A DNA stretch of 64,000 nucleotides from Patella vulgata (Eukaryota > Mollusca > Gastropoda > Patellidae), in assembly GCF_932274485.2 (NCBI RefSeq), contig NC_065881.2, positions 15,596,613 through 15,660,612 on the forward strand, given 5' to 3'. The notes beneath the pieces are model-generated. The model saw only the letters and a program-made list of their open reading frames with translations, did not search any database and was not told the origin of the DNA. Positions 34,769 through 45,075 of the stretch are shown one piece after another. A program made the translations under genes and the position numbers. Each line of letters begins with the position of its first letter. The stretch's first letter is position 1.

Positions 34769-35477
34769 ACAGGCATTATGTAAGAGCTAAATCTGTCTAT
34801 CGCAGGTCTTTCTTTGGGTCTTTAATTTTATTTAAGGGATGCAAGTCTCTAACTCAGTAACATCCACAATCTTCGACATTGCCAACTCATTGGTCAATTT
34901 AATTCAATATTGATGGTGGTTTTTGACCGGGTTAAGATGGGCTTCTTATATCCAATATTTAAAACAAAATGAAAATTTTAAAATTGGCACACGAATAACC
35001 AGACGCCAAAGACTGTCATTCAATTTGGGCTCATCGCGTATTTCGCCGAACATAACTGATTAGAAGAAATTACAGTAAAAACAGAAACAATTGAATGTTA
35101 ATCAGTTTATATACATTCATATTACATTATTATATGAGTTGCCAAAGGTGTCAAAGAATAGAGATCTAGCACCTTTAAATTATTAAATCAACTCTAGATA
35201 CCATCGGATGGCTCCGATTTTAGCTTAGATACATTAGAACGGTTCGGCCATTTAATGATTTAATTTAAAATGGAGAGGCAAGGCCTAAACTCGAATGACT
35301 AGTACGGTAGTTACGATCAATGCACACACCTTATCAATACTACAACCATTGATAACTTCGCTCAAAATAAAGTAATTTAAATGAAATTTTCCATATTTGC
35401 ATTTTACATTATCTATCGTTGAAATATTATAGCGAGAGCGGCCAGCTCTTTATCTAAATCTTATACAATGCCCCTTG
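34769..35477. mobile_element. M1 MITE containing a nested M2
   Basis: The left end AGGCATTATGTAAGAGC follows TTAA (34765-34768). The element resumes at 35179 with ATTATTAAATCAACTC and ends near TTATACAATGCCCC. Removing the M2 and one TTAA restores M1 order (TTATTTAAATTATTAA), so M2 is younger than M1 here. Confidence 0.85.
34836..35174. mobile_element. M2 MITE nested in M1
   Basis: TTAA lies at 34832-34835 and 35175-35178. The termini GGGATGCAAGTCTCTAAC and GAGATCTAGCACCT match M2 ends with changes. It is 339 bp, shorter than other M2 copies, and lacks the region around the GTACACGA palindrome. Confidence 0.85.
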
Positions 35478-35665
35478 AAAGAAATTGTGTCCATGGCGTT
35501 AATGCGGGAATCACTTTCGTCTTTGTGGGAGATACTTTCCATGTTTAGAAATTGGTGGGTTTCAATAGCTTCCTGGGTTAGGTATTGTGTAAACGCACTT
35601 TGATTGGGGCTTGCACTAAACTCTATACTGGACTCCACTAATATGACCCAAATAATACAGCCACC

Positions 35666-36104
35666 CAGGCGCGGATCGGGGGGGGGGGGGGTCCATCCCC
35701 GCCACCCCCCCCCCCCTGCTCAGCTACATAAATTATTTTGAAAAAACAACCTTTTTTTATGAGAAAAGTGTCATAATTGTGCTTTATCCTTTATCGTCAG
35801 ATGGTGCGACAGGATGGACAATCAAAGCTCCAGATAATGATATAGACATATCACAATTAATGCTTTGCATCAATAAAAGTGAATCACAATGTCATCGTAT
35901 TAATTCATAATAAAAATTGACGTCAAACAGGATATTGGATTTCTCTGTTTAAAAAGATCAATGTGTATGTAGCCTATATACGCCAAAATGAGGATAGAGA
36001 CCATGTATTTCTCAAAAAATTTCAAGCCGAGGGGGGAGGGGGGGATACATTTTCTCAGGAACCTGGCAAACCCCCTCCTGCAAAAATTCCTGGATCCGCC
36101 CCTG
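35666..36104. mobile_element. C/G-tract MITE (M6), second copy
   Basis: It starts CAGGCGCGGATCGGG and ends TGGATCCGCCCCTG, an imperfect inverted repeat. The flanks share CCACC but no clean 8-bp duplication is visible. The interior TGAGAAAAGTG.CATAA and TTGGATTTCTCTGTTT match the copy at 2.4 kb. Confidence 0.8.
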
Positions 36105-36172
36105 CCACCGCAGTGCGTAATATTGTTTTTTTTTTTTATCTAAGCTTCCTTTGGGTCTTTAATTTTATTTAA

Positions 36173-36511
36173 GGGATGCAAGTCTCTAACTCAGTAACAT
36201 CCACAATCTTCGACATTGCCAACTCATTGGTCAATTTAATTCAATATTGATGGTGGTTTTTGACCGGGTTAAGATGGGCTTCTTATATCCAATATTTAAA
36301 ACAAAATGAAAATTTTAAAATTGGCACACGAATAACCAGACGCCAAAGACTGTCATTCAATTTGGGCTCATCGCGTATTTCGCCGAACATAACTGATTAG
36401 AAGAAATTACAGTAAAAACAGAAACAATTGAATGTTAATCAGTTTATATACATTCATATTACATTATTATATGAGTTGCCAAAGGTGTCAAAGAATAGAG
36501 ATCTAGCACCT
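36173..36511. mobile_element. M2 MITE, duplicated copy
   Basis: It is a copy of the M2 at 34836 carried by the tandem duplication at an offset of 1337 bases, not an independent insertion. Confidence 0.88.
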
Positions 36512-37002
36512 TTAAATTATTAAATCAACTCTAGATACCATCGGATGGCTCCGATTTTAGCTTAGATACATTAGAACGGTTCGGCCATTTAATGATTTAA
36601 TTTAAAATGGAGAGGCAAGGCCTAAACTCGAATGACTAGTACGGTAGTTACGATCAATGCACACACCTTATCAATACTACAACCATTGATAACTTCGCTC
36701 AAAATAAAGTAATTTAAATGAAATTTTCCATATTTGCATTTTACATTATCTATCGTTGAAATATTATAGCGAGAGCGGCCAGCTCTTTATCTAAATCTTA
36801 TACAATGCCCCTTGAAAGAAATTGTGTCCATGGCGTTAATGCGGGAATCACTTTCGTCTTTGTGGGAGATACTTTCCATGTTTAGAAATTGGTGGGTTTC
36901 AATAGCTTCCTGGGTTAGGTATTGTGTAAACGCACTTTGATTGGGGCTTGCACTAAACTCTATACTGGACTCCACTAATATGACCCAAATAATACAGCCA
37001 CC

Positions 37003-37443
37003 CAGGCGCGGATCGGGGGGGGGGGGGTCCATCCCCGCCACCCCCCCCCCCCCCCTGCTCAGCTACATAAATTATTTTGAAAAAACAACCTTTTTTTATG
37101 AGAAAAGTGTCATAATTGTGCTTTATCCTTTATCGTCAGATGGTGCGACAGGATGGACAATCAAAGCTCCAGATAATGATATAGACATATCACAATTAAT
37201 GCTTTGCATCAATAAAAGTGAATCACAATGTCATCGTATTAATTCATAATAAAAATTGACGTCAAACAGGATATTGGATTTCTCTGTTTAAAAAGATCAA
37301 TGTGTATGTAGCCTATATACGCCAAAATGAGGATCGAGACCATGTATTTCTCAAAAAATTTCAAGCCGAGGGGGGAGGGGGGGATACATTTTCTCAGGAA
37401 CCTGGCAAACCCCCTCCTGCAAAAATTCCTGGATCCGCCCCTG
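37003..37443. mobile_element. C/G-tract MITE (M6), duplicated copy
   Basis: It is the copy of 35666-36104 carried by the tandem duplication. C and G runs differ by one to a few bases. Confidence 0.88.
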
Positions 37444-37490
37444 CCACCGCAGTGCGTAATATTGTTTTTTTTTTTTTATCTAAGCTTCCT

Positions 37491-38083
37491 TCTTTAAGAG
37501 TAAACACCAATGATTCATTTCAGTACGGGGAATGCCCCAATGACTAATGAAGTTACTGACTATTTCTACTGGAAAAACATAGCAATTCCCAACAAAACAA
37601 GTTCAGCAATGATTTCACCCGACCAATGGCTAAGTGTGAATCAGCTATGCGATTTTGACTGTCGTCCCGATAGTTCTGCATATGTTTTATTCATGTATAA
37701 ATTCGGGGAAAAAGTGATAATAAGACGCAGAATAGTTCTTAAGAGTCATCATGGCACCATTGGATGAAAGTGGTTGACAAGAATCGACTCATTTGCATTG
37801 AAATCTCGATACTGCATTCTAAATGGAAGAAGAAACTTGGACAATGCAGAAACTACAAAAACAAAATCCACATTTTGGAAACTTCAAACAATTTATAACC
37901 CAATATCATGATGTGTAATTACGTTAGGCTAACTTAATATCCGAAGTATAATTAACAATTTCTGACGTTATTATTTTTTAACGTAAAAATAACGTTAATC
38001 TAACATAACCCTTTAAGTTAATTGGATTATATTATATTGGTTCATTTCACATAACGATATTAATTTCTTTTCTATACATAGAG
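37491..38083. other. Unassigned DNA with one 85-residue ORF
   Basis: The ORF at 37510-37767 has no recognised motif. The stretch CATGGCACCATTGGATGAAAG and AGTGGTTGACAA has a partner at about 47170-47210, so part of it may belong to another dispersed repeat. Confidence 0.4.
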
Positions 38084-38180
38084 GATATTTGTCGTTTTAG
38101 AGTGAATAACATATTTTATTTCATCTCTTGCTTAGAGATGAAATAAAATATGTTATTCACGACAAAACGACAAATGTTCT
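38084..38180. repeat. Near-perfect hairpin (inverted repeat)
   Basis: Arms 38102-38128 and 38134-38160 are perfect 27-bp inverse copies around a 5-base loop, TGCTT. Outer arms GATATTTGTCGTTTT and AAAACGACAAATGTT extend the pairing with a few mismatches. A folded RNA or cruciform of about 45 bp per arm is possible. Confidence 0.85.
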
Positions 38181-38938
38181 ATTTATTTTATGATTTTACA
38201 ATCATTTTAGGTAAAAACAACTAGCCAGTGGAATAACACTTTTATTTCACTGATAAAACGCGGTTTTCCACTACTGATCATAAAATAAATACAGTTATTG
38301 TGATATTTGCTTTTAATTGTATTTACTAAAATCTGCGATATTTTTTTATATCAATGATTTTTGTGATTACATTTAGTTTTTTGTCGTAAACGTCACGAGC
38401 CCATGACGGAGTTACAACGAAGTACATGTTAATAATATACAATGAATAATCAATTTAATTTTCCCTGGCGACACTATTTACAATTCGACGTAATTGAAGT
38501 TATAAGTTTGCACAATTTTCATATTGCCATTGGTATTCAGTGTTTCCTTATATTCAGTGTTTTTTGGTCTGTGATGGATATATTTATGCAAATACAATTT
38601 TCTGTCATTGTTAAAATATTTAAATAATAAAGAGTGTCATCACCGGGGTTCAGAGGAGTAATAATGGGGGCAAACATTATTGCCATCAGCACATCGAGAA
38701 TTATTCATTGGCAGATTATGATAACATTGATAATATTGGTTTTACTAAACAGTACTGCTGAAAAAGTTTTATTTTCGTTGAATAGCTCAATTGACACACT
38801 ATGTATAATTAGTGTGATTGATACGAGGAAAGCCAGGCGGTAGAGTGGGCTAAATATTTCTTCTTTTGTGTTTTATTACAAACTATTGAATTATTATTTA
38901 TATCAATTGTGAAATAAGAAGAGTGTGCTATACAGTGC
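38181..38938. other. Unassigned AT-rich DNA
   Basis: Short ORFs at 38442-38627 and 38634-38843 lack recognisable signatures. No repeat family was assigned. Confidence 0.4.
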
Positions 38939-38944
38939 TATAGC

Positions 38945-39200
38945 CATACGGTGTGCTATGAGGGAAATTTTGCCCGGACAGCGGCACTACGACCTACCCT
39001 TACATCAAATTCCAACTGCCAAGGGATCTTTAATGTGCACGGGGTCTCCGTTTCCATCCCATCCGAAAAACTATACGTTGTCCCTTGCGAGGCGCTCGGT
39101 CCTGCACAGCTGACAAGGAGGAACCACGTCGGAAATCCCAATGAACTTTCTCGGCCAACTCAGCGATCAAACACGAGACCCCCAACTGTTAGCGAGCCAA
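38945..39200 (-). repeat. SINE-A copy lacking its 3' end
   Basis: GGTGTGCTATGAGGGAAATT, GCCCGGACAGCGGCACTACG, AAGGGATCTTTAATGTGCAC and GAACTTTCTCGGCC run toward a head with TAGCGAGCCAACGTCG. The ATTTC tail and first 3' portion are missing. Confidence 0.82.
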
Positions 39201-39457
39201 CGTCGAACCATTTATTTATAGAACAAATGAAGTTGGGTTAACCGTCCTACCTACCTTTCTACACCAATATATAAATGAGGCGATAAAATAAATAATCAAC
39301 ACGTGGACATTAGTGCAGGCCAGCGCACGATGGTTTTAGACCAATAGGCCTATTGTTACTGTTAACACATCCATCGACTTACCGAACAACCCTGTGCATA
39401 GTTCTTATTATTGCCATACACCCAGCTTCCAAATGTCATAAAAACCGATTTCTTTAA

Positions 39458-39895
39458 ACATACATTATGCAAGAGCTACATCTGCCCATTGCAAGTCTTT
39501 ATTTAGGTTTCAGATGTTATAGAAATTATTAATTAGACCTTTATTTACATGACAAGCTCAAAATCAACTCTGTTGATCCTCGGATGGCTTGGGTACAGCT
39601 TGGATTTAAACAGTCATCCATTTAAAATTATATCAAGAAATGGCCGACCAAGCGAACGTTTACGGTTAGTTACAGACGTCACCACCGGAAACTGGTTTTG
39701 AAAGGCCTACCAAGCGAGGGTACCATAGCTATTGGGAATGTTACTTGGTAATCGAGAATATGTGGGTGGAGTTATCGTCTGTCAATCAAACGATCGACAA
39801 TTCTCGTAGACGAATTGGACTGAAATGTTCAATATTTTCTTTTTTTATCACCTATTTTTAAATTATTATAGCAAGAATGGACAACTAAGGTATCT
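39458..39895. mobile_element. M1 MITE, full length, diverged
   Basis: TTAA lies at 39454-39457 and 39896-39899. The left end ACATACATTATGCAAGAG is intact. The right end is shortened to AAGGTATCT. The body keeps AAATCAACTCTGTTGAT and TTATTATAGCAAGAATGG. Confidence 0.78.
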
Positions 39896-39899
39896 TTAA

Positions 39900-40438
39900 T
39901 ATTTAAATATAGTCTAAATGTTTTGTTCATAAACTATGACCTGTTTCAGTATATTTTAAAAAGCTGTTTATGATATATTTAGTGAATATTAGTTTTACAA
40001 ATTCTATAGTAAATTCTATAGCATCAAAAGTGCATTTTTATTAATTCAGACTTTAGCTGTCACAAAGATCTTCCAATACACCCCATCTTACGTTCAAACG
40101 TAAGCTTACTAATACTGTGTAATTATTTTGAGATCATGGAAATAAAGACACTTTATATTCCGGCTATGAGCGCCTACGTTTCGTTTAATGTTCACAAGAT
40201 TCGACCAAAAACCTGTGATGTTGAAACAGGATATTGAAATATAACGTTTAAAGCATAAAATAGCACTCACTATATAACATGACATTTTGACCAGTGTTAA
40301 AAAATATATGTACGGAATTAATTGAGTCACCAATGGGCAATACGTTAGAGGCACTTTACTCCCTCTAACAACACCATGCAATTACCACGTTTTGTGTTGT
40401 TCAGTGGATATTGGTTGTAGGCGAGTGATGGATTACCT
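39900..40438. other. Unassigned AT-rich DNA
   Basis: No coding or repeat-family signal was recognised. A 90-residue minus-strand ORF (40109-40381) has no known motif. Confidence 0.4.
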
Positions 40439-40442
40439 TTCA

Positions 40443-41100
40443 AAGATGCATTTCCACGAAAGTATTTACCGGGTTGTTATTTCCAATAAACAAATGGCCT
40501 ATTTGGTATAAATGAAAAGTAGCGTCACCTAATCTTAAAGTAGCTAGGTCTCTAACTCAATATCATCGAAAATCTTCGACATTGAAAACACGAATTATTT
40601 GTCAATAAAAATCAACAAAGATGTTGTGATCTGATCGGGGAAAGATGGGCTTCTGATGTCTAATATTTAAGACAAAATAACCATTTTACCATTGGTACAC
40701 GAATCGTGTACCATAATGCGTTTAGTGCCATTTGTAACAAGGGACTCGAAGAACGAGGCTAGACATATTCCACAAGTCATGTCAAACTGTGACGCCATTA
40801 TCTTATCTGGGGACCATGTGCAATAAATACTATCGGTGTAGAATGGAATAACCAGACGCTAGAGACTGCCATTCGATTGAGACTTCTGGCGTATTTCGCC
40901 GAACGTAACTGATTCCAAATTACAGTAAAAACAGAAGGAAGGATTGAATGCAAATCAGTTTATATTCATTAATATTTACATTATTATATTTGTGTCAAAT
41001 TCTAGATCCCAAATATTAGCGATTTAGCTCCTTTAAGGGAAAATATGCGCGAAAAACACCCATGGGGTCCCCACGAGAAAACATGCAAGGGGGGTCGCTA
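40443..41100. mobile_element. M3 element containing a nested M2
   Basis: AGATGCATTTCCACGAAAG, TTATTTCCAATAAACAAATG, then after the M2, GCGAAAAACACCCATGGGGT match M3 at 43302-43420 (ACATTCCCACGAAAGCAG, TTATTTCC, CGAAAAACACCCTTGGGG). The M2 breaks it at a TTAA. The far end is not defined. Confidence 0.6.
40539..41032. mobile_element. M2 MITE, full length, nested in M3
   Basis: TTAA lies at 40535-40538 and 41033-41036. The termini AGTAGCTAGGTCTC and GCGATTTAGCTCCT are inverted. It is 494 bp with the palindrome TGGTACACGAATCGTGTACC. It is close to the copy at 23063. Confidence 0.88.
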
Positions 41101-41169
41101 ACTGACGTAAGGAGCGCTTCTGCTTCTTATATGTTGATCTAATATAATATGATAATAGCTTACAGTTGT

Positions 41170-41171
41170 GA

Positions 41172-41202
<31 letters not shown>

Positions 41203-41399
41203 TTTAACGTCCACTTGACACAAACTAGGTCATTTCGGGAATAACACATGATTCAATTTTATTACAATACCCACGAGGTTGGACAGGCGACCCTACTCCT
41301 TGTCACGTGCAACTGGTGAGTTGAACCCCCGCCAGTTGACTCAATGACAAACCTCATGATACAGCGCGTACATGCTACCATTCGGCCATCCAACCCCCC
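41170..41399 (-). repeat. SINE-B copy with internal deletion
   Basis: A 9-bp duplication, TACAGTTGT, lies at 41161-41169 and 41400-41408. The core between ATTACAATA and CCCACGAGG is deleted, removing the CTAAAGACCCC block. The head and GA tail remain. Confidence 0.9.
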
Positions 41400-41557
41400 T
41401 ACAGTTGTTAGTACACTGAGAAACTTAAAAGTCCAGTAGACTAAACGTTTATCGCCGAGAGGGATGGAATAGGAGTAAATTAATGATCAATTAGTTTAAA
41501 TTTGTTTTTAGTCCACATACAACATTACATCACAGTTTGTAAGCGGAAAGGCTTACA

Positions 41558-41785
41558 AAGACAGATGTCTAGTCGTTCGGATGGGACGAAAAACCGAGGT
41601 CCCGTGTACACATTGGCATGAACGTAAAAGATCCCTTGACAGTTGGAATTCGATATAAGTGTAGGCCGTAATGCCGCTGTGCGGGCAAAATTTCCCTCAT
41701 AGCACACTGCATGGCGTATGCCCGTCTTCTTTCGCCCAGTTCGGAGCAGAACAGTAGGATGTTAAACCCCATTTCATTTCATTTC
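41558..41785 (+). repeat. SINE-A copy, 5' truncated
   Basis: It starts at about GACAGATGTCTAGTCGTTCG and runs through the 3' end to ATTTCATTTCATTTC. Body sequence is close to the cleaner copies. Confidence 0.88.
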
Positions 41786-41797
41786 TGCAGTTCAGAT

Positions 41798-42042
41798 GGG
41801 GGGTTGGATGGTCGAATGGTTAGCACGTGCGTGCTGTATCATAAGGCCTGTCATTGAGTCAACTGCCGTGGTTTCGAATCCCCGGTTGTACGTGACAAGG
41901 AGTAGGGTCGCCTGTCCAACCTCGTGGGTTTTCCCCGGGTCCTCCGGTTTCCTCCCACTGCTAAAGACCCCTTCGCGCAAGCGAATTATTTAAATTAGTC
42001 CCGAAATGATCTAGTTTGTGTATTTTTTTCTCTCTCTCTTTT
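41798..42042 (+). repeat. SINE-B copy, full head, clean duplication
   Basis: A perfect 12-bp duplication, TGCAGTTCAGAT, lies at 41786-41797 and 42043-42054. The A box (TGGTCGAATGGTTA), B box (GGTTTCGAATCCC) and core are intact. The 3' end is shortened, going from TAGTTTGTG straight to the CT tract. It inserted just past the tail of the preceding SINE-A. Confidence 0.94.
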
Positions 42043-42266
42043 TGCAGTTCAGATATACTGCCAAACAATAAAACAACTCTTGTTTAATCAGTATTTAAAA
42101 CTAATACTGCAATACCACCACATTAGACTGCTGATTGTTATTTAAGAAATAAATTACCGATACACCAGACCTAGTTTAATTTTATTTTTACCAATCGTCA
42201 CAGAATGCTCTTAATCAGCAATAAGTGGATCCGCTGTAAATTTTCGCTCCATCGCTATTGTCGCTG

Positions 42267-42325
42267 AGAAATGAAATTAAATGGGGTTTAAAGTTCTACT
42301 TTTCTGCCTCGACTGGGCTAATAAA
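42267..42325 (-). repeat. SINE-A 3' end fragment
   Basis: GAAATTAAATGGGGTTTAAA, TTTTCTGCCTCGACTGGGC and TAATAAAGACGG match the 3' end of SINE-A. Confidence 0.75.
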
Positions 42326-42541
42326 GACGGTTATCACCGAGAAGGATGGGATACGAGTAAATCAATGAGGCGTTAATATTAACGTTTCATCCGCTCTTTG
42401 AATTATTTGAAAACGTAATGAAAAAAATATATATCACAAATTAATACGCGAAAGTATTAATGTGTAGATTCAGACCGGACCAGTTAATCGTATAGATAGA
42501 CTTACGTAAATAATTTGATTTTTAACAGGTTGACTTTGTTT

Positions 42542-43253
42542 CAATCTAATTAAAATATAGATCTATATTTCGTTTCGTTTTTTATACTTTCGATGGCCTA
42601 CACAACATGTAGATCTAACAAGTTATAGTGGGGATGCTCGATTGTCACTCTGGAACGTCCCGAATTGACAGAATCGCAATCAAGTGATACGGAATTAAGT
42701 CCTGTCACAGTTCTGCCAGTCTCAACAGCTGAGGTGGTGTGAGTAGAATCGTGACGTATTTTAAATAGCAAATATGTTTCAGCTTCCATGATTGGTTGAG
42801 ATATTTTTTATGCAGTCGGCACATGCGTTGTACTCCGAAATTCTCCTTTCCACTCGATTGACACTATTTTTGGGATTGAGAGAATTCAATTCTGGAACGT
42901 TCAATCGAGCATCCCCAGTGGGAGTTCACGTTCTATGACGTCAGATACCAAGCAAGCGACATTTGACCCGATTACGTCAGTCATTCGATTAACCAATTAG
43001 CGACCGCCATGTATTTTTTTATCTACTTTTGCTTTGTTTTGATTTCTATTGCCGCTAATGTCTACCCACAGTTCCGCGCAAAAAAGGTCAAACGCTCGAT
43101 TCGACAGACCATTTGAATGGCTGACCCCTCATTTCAAGCAGAACACGAGTTAAATAACAACGCTTCCAGATCCAAGTGTAGTAAAGACAAGTAAAATCGA
43201 AATTTTGAACTAGAAAAACGAAACGAAATTGGATCTGTGTTTTAATCAGATTG
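42542..43253. mobile_element. Mutator-like long-TIR element, copy 1, with nested insert
   Basis: The left end CAATCTAATTAAAA then GATCTATATTTCGTTTCG and the right end CGAAACGAAATTGGATC then TTTTAATCAGATTG are inverted over about 40 bp. GACTTTGTTT is duplicated at 42532-42541 and 43254-43263. A 9-10 bp duplication with long TIRs suggests the Mutator superfamily. No transposase is present. Confidence 0.75.
42630..42916. mobile_element. Small nested TIR element (287 bp)
   Basis: The left end GGGGATGCTCGATTG and right end CAATCGAGCATCCCC are perfect 15-bp inverses. The trinucleotide AGT is on both sides (42627-42629 and 42917-42919). Further inside, TCTGGAACGT and its inverse ACGTTCCAGA or similar continue the repeat. 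The homologous copy 2 lacks this insert, confirming nesting. The superfamily is not determined. Confidence 0.8.
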
Positions 43254-43301
43254 GACTTTGTTTTGGAATACTACTACATAATATTTTTAAAAAAACCTTA
43301 A

Positions 43302-43420
43302 AGATACATTCCCACGAAAGCAGTTATCGAGTAGTTTATTTCCAAAAAAAAAGGCAATTTCAGTATATCCGAAAAACACCCTTGGGGCGTGCACTGGACA
43401 AAAATGTGAGGGTATCCCTG
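43302..43420. mobile_element. M3 MITE candidate
   Basis: TTAA (43298-43301) precedes AGATACATTCCCACGAAAG. The body has CGAAAAACACCCTTGGGGCG. The right boundary is not defined. Confidence 0.5.
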
Positions 43421-43930
43421 AAATGAAAATGAAATGAAAAGACTGTCATATACTATACCATCCATACTTTAACTGTTATAAAAAAATGTGTACTAAATAC
43501 ACAACACACATTTCAATTTTATACACCTCGAAATTAAAATAAAATGCGGATAATTGAGAAACAGCTCTTACCCCCGTTTTCCAACAAACCCGTCTACATT
43601 ATTGATGCCCAACCGCAATGTCTAACCGGAATTAACAACCCACAGTTTCTTGTTAGTGATACATCTATCAAACACCCACCGTGTCTTTGTTTCCGGTATC
43701 TTTGTCGTTTGCGGAAACCTACAAACCAAGCTGGGTACTCGGTGTCACATTAAATCTTTGTCAAAAGAACTTGCACGTCTTTTCTGATTTAATTCAGAGA
43801 CCTAAAGCATTTTGCTGGTCTGGCTTCTCCACGCATGTTTTCCGTCCTGTGGGCGTATGCCATACCGATTATATTATCTGGTGACACAGAGCAAGTTCTT
43901 TCAGCACGACGTCCGGATGACGATCTAAAC
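43421..43930. other. Unassigned DNA with overlapping short ORFs
   Basis: ORFs at 43544-43753 and 43681-43884 overlap in different frames and neither has a recognised motif. This lies between the two Mutator-like copies and could be part of a larger element. Confidence 0.4.
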
Positions 43931-44302
43931 CAATCTGATTAAAATACAGATCTATATTTCGTTTCAGTTTTTATACTTTCGATGGCCTACACTAAATGAA
44001 GATCTGACAAGTTGTACTCAAAGGTCGTATCAGGGGTCGTACGAGCGGCTTTTGACCCTATGACGTGAGACATTGATTAATCAATCAGCGTTGGCGTTTC
44101 TAGTGGTTTACCCACAGTTTCGAGCATGGCACGCCAAGAAGTTGCCGCAACAGATCGTTTCATTGGCTTATCCCTCACTTCAACCCCAAAACGCCGGTAA
44201 TATAACAACTCTTCCAGATCCTAGTGTAGTAAAGACAAGTAAGAACGAAATTTTGAACTTTAAAAAACGAAACGAAATAGGATCCGGGTTTTAATCAGAT
44301 TG
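43931..44302. mobile_element. Mutator-like long-TIR element, copy 2
   Basis: The ends CAATCTGATTAAAATACAG and TTTTAATCAGATTG match copy 1, as do the interior phrases TACTTTCGATGGCCTACAC and AGTGTAGTAAAGACAAGTAA. It is 372 bp without the nested insert. No target duplication is visible. Confidence 0.75.
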
Positions 44303-44689
44303 GTTTTGGAAACAAATCACCCGCCGATGGACTTTTAGTTCGAATACGTTGGTAAACGGGAATATATCTCAACGTTACTTATCAAATTTCTGGGAAAACT
44401 CGACACGATCTTGTCACTCCACTTAACTGACGTACACTCGTTTCCGATTGCATATTTGACCGTATTGGAACTATTTGAACCAAGGTGTATAAACATACTT
44501 TTTATCGGCCCACTATGTCTTCGGGGATTTCTGTCTACCCTTTCAACAATTGTAGGCCAGTGGTCAGCATGTCTGAATGGACTGATACAACTTGTGATTA
44601 CTTTAGGACTGCGAAGCAAGGCGAGCTATACAAAGATGTATTCTCCAGTGAACAAATGTAAAAAGTCCTAGATGTTGTTCCTTATTTTG
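44303..44689. other. Unassigned DNA with ORFs on both strands
   Basis: ORFs at 44411-44671 (plus) and 44335-44619 (minus) overlap almost completely. No family signature was recognised in either, so at most one could be real and I call neither. Confidence 0.4.
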
Positions 44690-44791
44690 TCAGGATTTCT
44701 GTTCTACACTACTGACAAGGCGAATCCACGATTGAACCCGGTACCTGGTTAGCGAACCAGCGTTTTACCCACTGAGTCACCACGGCTCATG
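44690..44791 (-). repeat. SINE-A head fragment
   Basis: On the minus strand this is the tRNA-like head: GAGCCGTGGTGACTCAGTGG, GTTCAATCG (decayed B box) and GCCTTGTCAGTAGTGTAG. The rest of the SINE is absent. Confidence 0.8.
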
Positions 44792-45075
44792 ACATCAGAA
44801 CATCCAATAACCTTTGTAAATAAATAAATAAATAAATGAGCAGCACGTGTTTAAGTTTTCTAAAGAACAGCTTTCTTCTTTATATTATAGCTGAAACATT
44901 TTGTTATATACATTGTACTAGGAAATGATTGAAACACGAAACAAACCTGGAACGATAACGCTTCTAGTTTAATAGATGCCGTTTTAAATCCCTACCAGAA
45001 CCGGTAGCTGATATTTACAAAACAAACATGCTATTATAACATATTACAGACAAGGTTTTCTCTCCAAAATCCAGG

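Larger units (their letters stand above)
34814..36150. repeat. Tandem duplication, unit 1 (about 1.34 kb)
   Basis: The unit runs from TTGGGTCTTTAATTTT to TATCTAAGCTTCC and recurs immediately downstream. It contains the nested M1/M2, a unique stretch at 35478-35665 and the C/G-tract MITE. The identity with unit 2 extends over all parts and only runs of C, G and T and at least one substitution (GAGGATAGAG versus GAGGATCGAG) differ. Confidence 0.95.
36151..37490. repeat. Tandem duplication, unit 2 (about 1.34 kb)
   Basis: This is the second unit, beginning TTGGGTCTTTAATTTT and ending TATCTAAGCTTCC at 37490. It lacks the M1 left end, which is present only before unit 1, so unit 1 carries the original left edge and the duplication happened after the M2-into-M1 insertion. 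Confidence 0.95.

Noticed and set aside
35450-37547. Repeated ORFs at about 35.5/36.8 kb and 36.0/37.3 kb as a duplicated gene pair
   Set aside because: They are identical because they lie in the 1.34-kb tandem duplication and fall on MITE sequence, so the repetition is not evidence of coding.
43544-43884. Two overlapping ORFs between the Mutator-like copies as a transposase remnant
   Set aside because: Neither shows a recognisable transposase motif, and the frames differ.
44335-44671. Overlapping ORFs on both strands as a gene
   Set aside because: No family signature on either strand. Overlapping frames of this length arise by chance.
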